Positions 45,853-57,573 of a stretch of 64,000 nt of DNA are shown here, piece after piece. The notes beneath the pieces are model-generated. The model worked only from the letters and a program-made list of their open reading frames with translations, ran no database searches and was not told the DNA's origin. Origin of the DNA: Enchytraeus crypticus (taxonomy: Eukaryota; Annelida; Clitellata; Enchytraeida; Enchytraeidae); NCBI GenBank assembly GCA_905160935.1, contig CAJHZI010000257.1:62001-126000 (forward strand), written 5' to 3'. Each line of letters opens with the position of its first letter. Position 1 is the stretch's first letter. A program made the position numbers and the translations under genes.

Positions 45853-48606
45853 GGGCACTGGGAGGGTTGGACGGCCTCATACGTCGAACAGTCAGATTAT
45901 GAGATCTTCGCACCACACTACTGCTTGGAGTCCCAGCCGCCAATTGAATCTCCCTATAGTATACCCTGTCCGCCCTTGACCAGTTCCAACTGGTTCGATT
46001 AAAGCAAAGACCACAACGCAGGAGTTTCAGAAACGTTTCCTTGAAAGTCTGATTGAAGACTGTGTAGATGATCGGATTGAGAGTGCTTGACGTGTACCCA
46101 AGCCACAGGAAGATCTTGAAAAGCGTTGAATTAATGCGACAACTGGGGCACAGACCTAGCGCAAGATTTGTGGCAAAGAACGGAGCCCAACATATGAAGA
46201 ATATCACAAACATAGCACCGATTACTTTAATTGCCTTCTGCTCCGTCTTCACCGTGTTCACCTCTGACTTCAGTCGGTCCTCACGCTTGGCAAGCAGTAG
46301 TCCTGCCATTTGAAAAGTGGCTCCGTGTTTTTTCACAAGCGATTTGAATCTAAGGTGGCCAAGGAATTTTCCTTGGCGTAGTTCTGCAGAAGTGATGCTT
46401 GGGCTACTCTCGGATTCCGTCTTGTTGTTCCAAACAGCTGCATTCTTTTGTTCTTGAGTTTGCGTTGGATTGGAACGATTTATTACGCAAATAGAATTGT
46501 TTATTATTGCCGACGATGATGCTTTCTCTCCGTTGACTTGGTTAATAGATGAATCCTTTATGTGAATAGCACTGTTCATGGAATTAAAGTCATTCACCTG
46601 AAAAATATTTGATTCAGTACTTATTTCGCAGCCATATATGTCCGATTCAGTTTCTCTTTCTCTTCGCAAACAATTAGGTGTCTCTTTGTCAGTATTAAAA
46701 TCGACAGTAGATATAAAGAAATCTTCAGATTCAAGAATTAATTCCATATCGTTCATATCCAACTTTAAATTTTTATTTTCGTTTTTGACTCGCCATTCAT
46801 TTGTCTGATCGGGCATCGATTTACTTGAAATGGAGTCTGAATTGCAGTCTGCGCAAAATGAGTAATAAGAAAATCTACTCGCATTGTAATCTAATTTAGC
46901 AATACTATCTGAATTGTAGTAATAACTTTGATCATATTCTCTATGTTCGGAGAGGAGCAGCTCCTCTGAGAGACTAGTACTTTTAGAGCTGCAGGTCGCA
47001 ACACACGGATTGATATTTTGATTCAACGGTGTCTCAGTTGTTTTCTTCTCACAGTTTCCCAGTCCAATATCATGTGAAGTAAGAGTTTTTCTCAGTTTCG
47101 CAACATCGACTTCTATTACAGACTTTTCAGAAAATAGAGCGTTGAGAGAAAGAACTTTTAAATTTTCGTTGTCCTGAAATGACCTAAAATTGTTCTCAAA
47201 CGCCTTTTCAGCATATTGCCCCTTACAAATACTGTTGTATTGGCTTTGATTGCTAAGATTAGCATTAGTGTTAGCTAATTCCTTACGTATCGGCAAATTT
47301 GTTGGCCTAATATTAGTATTCGCAGACCAATTTCTTTTAACTACCGACTTAGTAGGCCTATAATTTTCGCTATCGTGTCGACTAACGTTAGTCACTTCAC
47401 CAGCGCTTAGGGCCTTCTTAAGTCGTTCTTTTATTGAAAACCTTTTATTGCAGATTTCTAGGAGAGGTGAACTTTCGTCATAGTTGTCTTCTTCCAAGTC
47501 ACTAATTGATATTCGTGGGCAGCCAGTTCTTGGTTGTTGTTCTTTATTCTGCATTTCAGTGTGCGTCTGCCGGTTACTGTTGCCACAAAGTCGCTTAAGG
47601 GGTTGCTTACTTATGTTCTGCTCAGTGATAAAACTTTGCATTGACTGATTTCTATCAATGGGAGCAAGGAAGGAGCTTGATTTTATGCCTTGGCCGAACA
47701 ACGTTTGAGGGCCTCTATCAAATGTTTCGCTAGATTTGGAATGTTTGATTTCAGTGTCTCGATCTGAATTTGAATATAGCAAACGTTGAGTCTTACTTAT
47801 TGATCCGATTTCACCATCTTGCGAACTTTTGATGTTTCTTAGTTTCCTTTTAAACAAACTAGACCTATTTGTTAATCCAATATTCCGAGACTTATCTTCC
47901 GAAAAGGTGCTCAAATACTTGACAAATTCTGATGTCGGACCGCTTCCGTAGACTTCATTTTCAGACTTGTCGCACCCTACCGAATTAATATTCGCTTGAG
48001 ATACTTGCTTTTCAGAAATTTCCAGCGTGAAATATGAGTTTTCATTCTCTATCAAAGCCGCGTCAGATATCGCTTCACTGCATTCGCTTGCTTTCACCAA
48101 GCTCTGTCTGTTCAACAGGCGCATCTGAATACTGCTTCCGTTCTGTTGATAAACTCTTCCAGAACACCTCTGTCTATCCGCCTTGCAGCGCCTGATACCC
48201 GACCCGCCTTCGATGCCCAACAGACGAGCCTGTCTGTTCAGCAATCGTACAGTCAGTGTGAAGGCAATCAGCATGATGGTCAGAGGTCCGAAGAAAGCAG
48301 TAAGAGAGCCATAAACCAAGTAGTAGCCGTTAAATATCGCACACTGGTTGTTCTCATTCAGGATTTCCTCTGGACGGAAAATTCCTACAATAATCAGTGG
48401 ACTGGCCACCACGGCAGACAGCATCCACACAGCAGCGATCTTCACCATCACTATCATTCTGCTCTTGTTTCTGTTCTTCAGCGGATCGTGTATTCCGATG
48501 TATCTATCGATAGATATTGACGTCATGTGCATGATGGATGACGTACACATGATGACGTCAGATACCTGCCACACGTTGCACATTATACCTCCGAGTGGCC
48601 AGTAAC
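45809..48606 (-). CDS. HTR2: 5-HT2-like receptor coding exon 3 (TM3 to C-terminus)
   Basis: Acceptor TTTGTTCTTAG ends at 48607; 2,798 bp open to TAG at 45811-45809. It starts YWPLGGIMCNVWQVSD and contains TM3-TM7. A single exon of this length without a stop in an AT-rich genome is itself strong evidence for coding. The last 13-14 codons and the stop lie in the terminal unit of a 61-bp tandem array (45562-45852). The end, TSFI, fits a class I PDZ-ligand pattern (S-x-hydrophobic). Confidence 0.92.
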
Positions 48607-51600
48607 CTAAGAACAAATGAAAAATTATCAGGATCAGTCTTTGGCAAGAGAATTATGACTATGCTAAGTGGTACAGAACGTTAATGATGTTGATTTATAA
48701 TAGTATTACATTTTTGTTACTATTTTCTTCTCATTTAATATGGTTAATCTTTATTGTTTATCAGCTAAGCATTTAAGAACCATAAAATAGTTGACACGTT
48801 TGTACCACGTGAATTCTGTCAGGTATGGTTATGTAAAAATCGATCTAATCAAAAGGCTTAGTTTAACGTAAAAAACACGTCTAAGCTACGTCTTTTTAGT
48901 CATGCAAATTTTTTAAACAATCTAATCTTGTGCTTTCTACCAATATGCATAGGCCTATAGTAAGAATTCATAATTGTCATCTCCAAAGGGCTAGGTCAAG
49001 CTATTTTACTATACGCTACTCCATGTTTGGGTTGTATCTCAGTTAGTGCTCAGGGAACTTATAAGATTTAAGAACAACATCGCAAAATGTTACTGCACAC
49101 TCATCATAATACGTAGGCCTACTTATAAAGAATACACACAGTAATCGAGATTGCAAATACCTACGTCATGAATCATAAAAGTAGGTTAATAATGGCGGAT
49201 TATATTTTACACGTAGAGTGGTTTGTGGTTTCCTTACAGTGGCCACACATAAGGTCATAAAAATGGAGGAAAGCGGAAAACAGAGAAAAGAGGAAAGCGG
49301 AAGACAGAGAAGAGTGGAGGCATTATATGCCATGGACCTACCAGTTGACAGTGCACTAATACTAAATACTATTCGTTTTCTGGAATGATTTTTCGGTTGA
49401 TTGATCGATTGAGTGAGTTTAATAAATTGATTAATAAAAATACAGATTTACTAATGGATTGATTCATTGGTTAAATTATTCATTGATTACTTGAATGATT
49501 TCTCGATTCGTTGTCTGATATGTTTGATTGATTGATTAATTGACTGATTGATTATCGTCTGCTTGATTTGTTGCTTGGTTCGCTAATCGATTCTTTGTTG
49601 GATTAGAATAACCGATTAATTTTTAGTTTTAATTATTTTTTGTTTGGGTAAAAGTCTCCTTCAATCATTAGTGCCTTGTTACTGTTAGATATAACAGACA
49701 ACTAATACTAAATTGAAAATGAGTCAATCAGGCAAAATTATGCAGAAAATGAAAAGATTTGGTGGATTTAATAAAAGAGAGTCGCTGTACGCAGAAAGCC
49801 ACAGTAGTGCTTATCATTGACTTCCCATCGCCAGGATGGAAAGTGAAGTAAAAACTTGGTGAAAGGCTGCAACAGGTGAAGCTGCAAGATTAAACAATCT
49901 CATTGACTTAATAACTTCTCGATGACCACCTATGACGTCATGTATGTTTGTATTTGACAAATAAATTATTATTAGTCTGATTGTGTCAGACGATCTACTC
50001 GACTTTAAGTACCATATAATAAGAGGTATATGGGAGTCGTCAGACGTACATAGCTTCACAATTAAAGTTTATTATCGTTATGTTTCGTTTCGTTTCTCTA
50101 ATTACGCAAATCGAGCGAACAGATTAAAATCGCTACAATAACAACTTTATAATGCAACATTGAGCAAGTAAAAAGTAAGTATGTCTTAATAGCGAAGGGG
50201 TAACGTCATGAAGTTTTAAAAGACAGATCCTCAGGTGAATTGAACCCTCGTGGGTTCGAATCTCAGCCGCGCTGATCTGAGAGTAAAATCTCGGACATTC
50301 ACTGGACTGGTTTCACGGAAAATGGAATAAATTGCCTAACAGTTTAAACATGTGTTATTAAAAAGTGATAGATATCCACTTAGTTGATCATTTCACTATA
50401 ATGCGTGTTATACTTTACTTTATACGATAAAAATATAAGTGCAAACAAAACTCGATAACGCAAGACACCTTTCATATAGAGCAAACCTCGTTCAACGGAT
50501 TAGAGGCTTTTATGTACGGAGAGTTCATCATTGTTTAGGTTAAACACAATTTCGAGGGAAAGATAAAGATGATAGAACTGATGGATAGATGATAGGACTA
50601 GTGGATAGATGATAGAGCTGGTGGATAAATGATAGGACTGGTGGATAGATGATAGGACTGTTGGATAGATGATAGGACTGGTGGATAGATGATAGGACTG
50701 GTGGATATATGATGATAGAGCTGGTGGATAGATGATAGGACTCGCGGATATATGATGAAAGGGATGGTGGATGTTTGAAAAAGTACTCAGGATTCTGTGA
50801 TAGAGAAACTAATCGTATGATGAAAGCTGTGGAATTTTTCATTCTTTCGAATCGAAAGACTTAGTCTTTATTCAGCAGCGGTACTATTATATCCATGTCA
50901 AGGAAAGAATTACATGTATATGTAAAAAAATTCACTAAACTGTTAGTAGCTAATGCTATTGTTATCTAAATGAAATTGACACTTTAGATTCTTTAAAAAA
51001 TATTAACTCGTTGGCTTAATCAATCAATCAATAAGAATTTAAAGTGCTCTTCCTCGCCGTAAGGCAATGTCAGGGACGTCTCATGCAGACTTTGTACAAA
51101 CAGTCAGAGGTTTTAGACGTTTTGATGAACTGCTAAGTTGGCATTTATTAAATTAATAGAAATTAAAGTTGATTAAATTAATAGGATGAAATTATATTTA
51201 ATTAATAGGATTAAATTAATAGGGCAAATTGTAATAGAATTTCGTATAGGCATCAATATTTAAGGATCAAATTATATTAATAAAATACGCTACAAATGCT
51301 TCAAATTTCGCACTCGTGGATTTGGTTGACAGAGACTGACAGAAGTTTTATTTTCAAGAACCAATTTTAGGCCCTAGTTTTCATCAGATACAGGGTACGA
51401 TGAATATAAAATCTCCAAATGATTTTTTGAAATTTGCACTGCTTTGGACCTTGTTTTTGCTCACCGACTTGCAATTGTCTCAATAGTGTTCGATGTTGTC
51501 ATGGGCGACAGTAGCACTCAACTTATTATTATGTTATGTTGCGATATTATAAAATCCCCTCACAACCTAAGAACTGACTCAACTGCTGAGCTGTCATCTT

Positions 51601-54565
51601 CTTTTGCTGACGATTTCGTAAACGACACAGGAATGAAAGCCCGCCTACGCTTCATTCCAATACATAGCGGGACTGCAGTGTAAGCAAATTAGATTCGTTA
51701 AATTGATTCTTTGAGATGTTTGGAGGTGGCTGACTATAGAAATTTATTCATACGATTAATAGTGGCTCAGTTAAGAAAAAAAAAAAAAAACAAGAATAAT
51801 ATTGCGTAGTAGGTTATTTTTTTATCTAAGTTAAAAGGTTTACTTGGAATCTTTTTATTGTCAGAATTCAGTTTAATAAAATCTACATTCGTCGTGGCAG
51901 AGAAAGAAGATGTCACAGGAAGATGACACGACAGTTAGCTTGAATTGCAACGGATAGCTCGCAGCATATTAACTAATGCTATCACTGTTGACGTAAAGAA
52001 AAAGGTCACTAATACCAGGCGTAAAATTGCGTGTAAAGCATATCGGGTTAATACGTCACCCATGGTGCTTTCAGAAGGTTGAGCCAAAGTTCAAAAATTC
52101 AATCCAGCGTTCGTTTCACATCATGTACCTGTTACCGACTTAGCTTATTTTAAAGTTTTTGTTTTCGTTCACATGACTCACACATGACATATCGCAAGTG
52201 ATAGAGAGTTTTCTTCTTAGTTTCTGCTTTTTATATTTTTCGTTATTTCCTTCTTACTCTCCTTGTCTATTAGTAATCTTTGCCTTTTATGTCGCACTAA
52301 TTGCAAACGGCTCGGATTTAAGAATAACCTTCTAACACCCTGGGGATTTTTTGATTGAAAGCTGTCAATATGCGGTCTTCCATGACAATTTGGTCACCCA
52401 CTGTTTTACTAACCGAGCCCGAGGTAGATTAACTTCATTCCTTGACGCGTAGCTAAACCAAGTCGGTAAATCCCGCTAAATGTACGCTTTGAAAAACTGC
52501 TGGTACTAATATTAAAATTGTTTGTCCGATTAGTCACAAGCAGCTCTATATTGTGCGATTCATATAATACAAGTATTATAACATCACACGGTATTCTCTC
52601 TTAAATTAGCTTTAGCGGAATCAAACCTGAAGGCAAACTAAAGTTTTGAAGTCGAAAGTTTACACAGTACGAGCTTAACCTGTCTCTCCAGATGATTTAG
52701 ATTACTGTCAGAAGGTATTAATAATCTATACCGATCTTATCGAACAGAAATCTAATGGCCACAATTTACAGCAAGAGCTAGATGACATCAGCTGTCCGTC
52801 AGTTATTTGGCCTACAGCTGCAAGTAAATACTTGTAATCATCTTATAGTGCAAACGAACCGACAACAGGCACACCAAGTACAACCATCGACAAGCAGAAA
52901 AATACCTTTCTAGAACATTTATCTAAACCCTCCCCCTCAAATTTTATTTTTTTGCACTGTTTGCAAACGTAGAAGCATAATATATCGGACGATGATCTCG
53001 TTTGAGGATAAGCAGAAGACACTTCAGTCGCAGTCTCATGTAAGCGTTTACAGTGCATTAGTTTATCAAACGAAAGCTAATGCATCGGTCAATGTATCGT
53101 CGCCTCCGCAGAAACTGACCACGTGTGTAACATATCATAAAATGAGCCGCCACTGATTAGATTTCAATTTAAATGAAATAAATTTAATTTAACAAGGTAA
53201 ATATATTAAGTTCTGTTGCATACAAAGCTTTGCAGCTTTCAACTGAAAGAACTATGATTATTTATCAAGAAGAGACATTGACTGCATTATAAAAATATCT
53301 AGGCTAAGCCTATACTTAAAGTCTGATTATTTTCAAAATCCGTTAAACTTTCTTTTAATCTATTTTTGCTGCGACCCCCCTCCCCGAATTTAATGATTTG
53401 GAATTCACACGAAAGCTAATTTAATTTTAGCTTAAAGTAGCGAAGAATATTCTGATAAAACAAAGGCCTATAAATTACAAATTTTCCACTTCTCTCCTCT
53501 AGCTGATAACTCGAAAAAATACGAACGTGCTCTGCAGAGTGGACGATATTGTAAGAAAAACATCGATTACATGTTAGGCGGAATTGTTAAATAATTATTG
53601 TATAAATCATTTTATTTTAAATTATTCAATAATATGTTTAAGCGAAATTTACTGCAATATTAATCCATCTATCGTTGAATTGATTTATACGTGGATTGAC
53701 TAATGCATCGGTAGTCAATAATTAATTGATTTTTAATTAACTAATTATTTAACGATTTCGGTAGCAAATCTTGTCATCTTAGTAAACGCAGGAAGTTTAT
53801 TGTTCAAAGGGCTGATAATTCAGAGCTTTACGCCCCTGCTAAAGTAAAAAAAGTAAAAAAAGTAAACACGTCTTACAGTGAAATGATCAACAATGTCGAT
53901 ATATATATCACTTTTTAATACCACATGTTTAAACCGGTAGGCAATTCAGTCCATTTTCGTATAACTAGTCCAGTGAATGTCCGAGATTTTACTCTCAGAT
54001 CAGCGCTGCTGGGATTCGAACCCGCGAGAGTTCAATTCACCTCAGGATCTGTCATTTAAAACTTCATGACGTTACCTCTACGCTATTGAATCATTCATTT
54101 GCAGCTGCGGCAGATTTTGTTATCTCTTTTTAAAAAGGCTAAAGCCAAGCTTAACTTCAGTTTCCAACACGATGGCATGTCAGTGACATGAAGAGCACTG
54201 GATTTGAACTCTTCACCTACAGATGCTCTGTCGAACATATTGCCAACATGCCACCTTCTCATCCCTATTTTAAGTCTTTTTTTACTAACATAGTATTATC
54301 ATCTGATCTGAATGTTCGCCTTATTTTAAGTCCATTTTATACTAATACAGTATTAACAAATGAAAATAGAATATTCGTTGCTCGATCCTACATGTACGCG
54401 GTGCATTTATATATACATGATTTAGGATACGTTGAAAATGGATTTAAAATATCTAAAGTCCATTAAACAAATCTGGTTACAAATGATTACGAATATCGTA
54501 GCAAATTTTTCGTTATTCTTATTCGCTCCTACTATGATATCTATTTTAAAGCGGACCAAGCACAC

Positions 54566-54634
<69 letters not shown>

Positions 54635-55238
54635 CAGAGACAGAGACAGAGACAGAGAGAGCTGCTCAGTTCCTCACTAAACAGCCATCATTTCATTACA
54701 AAGCTTTAGAATATTTATAAAATATGTATAGAGTTGTGTATGTGTAGCGTATATTTATAATTATAGCGTACACTAGTACATAAATGTATAGTATATATTT
54801 GTGTATGTATAGAGTTAAGCTTGTATATATGTCAATGCTGCGTCATTCAATCATGGGAGTCCAGGTAAAAACAGGAACTGACGACGAGTCAATTCATGTA
54901 AGACATCTGTTTCTAGACAGGTTCATGCTGTGACTAATCGCTCTTGAGGCAAGTACTTACAAATTGCTCAGTATGAGATGACGGTATAGGAGTTTCCATG
55001 TTGCAGTCGCTTACAAAAATCAATTGCTTTATAAAAGTGACAAATGGACAATCCTGAACTTTGCTCAGTGTTTATTTACAGAGCTTGCACCTTTCAAAAA
55101 AGGCAGAATCAGTAATTACATACTACTAGCACCACACCCCCGGCCTCTAAATTTTTTATGCTTAATCTGCAAGTATACTCTCTTACTCTATCCCTCCTCC
55201 TCTCTCGCTCTCTCTTCTCTCCTCTCTCTCTCTCTCTA

Positions 55239-55269
<31 letters not shown>

Positions 55270-57499
55270 ATCTCTCTCTGTACGGCTTAGTGTAGGTTTA
55301 AGGCATATAATATCCTCACTTATCTGTCAGTCAGCACAGGAATATCATCAAGTAGAAGTAGCCTATATAAGGCATCGTATCCCGCAGTGAAGGCATACAG
55401 AGCATGCGTGGTAGCCGCCTGCAGGCTTTCTGGTTTGTCGTAAACAATGTTTAACTAAAACTGATAAGTGATAATGTTGAATTATACCGATGAACGATAG
55501 CGATGAATTATACTGATGACTGAGAGATGAATTATACCGATGACTGATAGAGATGAATTATACCGATGACTGATAGAGATGAATTATACCGATGACTGAT
55601 AGAGATGAATGATTGTGATGAATGACGTAAGATATTGCCAAGTGCAGTCGAGAGAAATAACTGAATAAAGTTAAGCTTAACGCCTCGGTGAAATAACAAC
55701 TGTAGCAAACAAAATTATATGTACATTATAACCGCCGCTAATTGCTGACGAAACATTGGCAATTAAAATTGAAAAAGTGAACTTGCGTTGACGCACACGT
55801 ACCTATTAGTTCTTGCAGTATGCCACAAGGCATGACCACGAGTGAGACAAACAAGTCGGCAACCGCAAGTGATAACAGGAAGTAGTTTGTGACGTTCTGA
55901 AGCTTCTTTTCTGTTCTACAATTCAATTAACAAAGAAAACATAATTTAGCAAAGGCATGAAGAGCAGAGCATAGTTTAGATCAAAATGACTTTAATTCTA
56001 CTTAATTACTTATTACTTTATTTATTTATTACTTTATTTAATTCTACTACTGTTACAGTAGAGGCAATGCGAATCATTAAAACCGGAACGTAGGCCTATA
56101 TTTACTGAATTACTAAGGAATTATAATATTAGTACTTTAGCGTATGTTTTTCAAGTCGTTTGGGTGAATTGATTTGTAGTGACGTGTGATAACTGGATGT
56201 CCCTGATATCATCTTTCTTTAAGAAAACGGGGAAGTTAAACATATATTATTATTACTATTATTATTAATTCTAATGCCTACAACTTAAGAAATGTCAGCT
56301 ACTTTGCTCGTCCACTGAACCGAGCTATGGTTAGGAAAAGTGCATAACAGCATTTGGTCCAAAGTATTGGAATATTTTATCAGAGAAGATCACAATATTG
56401 CAAATTGAGTCTCGTTTTAAGCAGAATCTTGGTTAATCACTTATAAATAAATATAATGATTAGTGCTTATTGGCCCTATATCTCACAGTAATTAAGGTGT
56501 TCTATTTGAGTGTCTATATGCTTTTTGAGTGTCAAAATTAACATGTTTATTATCTAACTTTATCTTTTTCATATTTTGACTGCAATATTGGCTGAATATT
56601 TTATTTTACTTCAGATTCACTTTTGCACCGTTCTTTGTCCCCTTTACTTAGTAAACTAATGGACATCAAGAATCGATATTAATATTATTAAGTAAAATTT
56701 TGTCCCATTTATTCTTTATGGCGATTCTCATATTGTTGCAAAAACTAGTTAACTAATAAAAAATAAATTAGCATAGAAAGCCACTTCCGTTTACATGTAG
56801 ATTCCGCTATAGACGCTATGCAATACAGGTCTCATTGCAGTTGGCAGATTTCAAATTTTTAAGCCTTATTCTATTTCTTACTTCTACATGTATATATTAC
56901 TAATTTAGTCAACAACGATACCAATAGAGGTTTTGATCGCTATATAAGATACAACCGGTTCCAACTTCTTAGCACTATATGCTTGTTTGTAGATAGATAA
57001 ATCAATACTACAGACCAGGTATGCGCGAAAGCCATGTATCTTGCATAAAGAAGATATGATTGTATAAATTTCACAATAGAATGATTTCAATATAAATTTC
57101 AAAGATGTTCCACAGTAAAACAATGATCACGTCATGAGATTTGTTCACTGGTTTGAATGGAGATCATGAACAGTAGTCCTAAAGGCTGCACTATACGCAT
57201 AGCAAAATATTAGCTATATGTACAAAGATTTCTTTGAATGAAGTACGTTTGCTTTTTAATCAGTCTAATTATACATGAGAGGATTCATATATTTACTGAG
57301 TTGCCTTTCATACTTTTCGGTTTGTAGGAGTTCTCTCGGTATATGATTATCTATAATAGTTGTAGCAGAAAACGACTCAGCTTATAGGCTGTCTTAGGCT
57401 ATAGAATGTCTTATAGAAGCGGTTTGAACTAACTTTCACATTTTATAAGACATTCTGATTTAGCTGCTAGCTTTAAAAAGAATCCTAAAATACAGGATT

Positions 57500-57573
<74 letters not shown>

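Noticed and set aside
48146..48605. Plus-strand open frames opposite the receptor exon
   Set aside because: Shadow frames of the conserved TM3-TM5 coding sequence on the minus strand.
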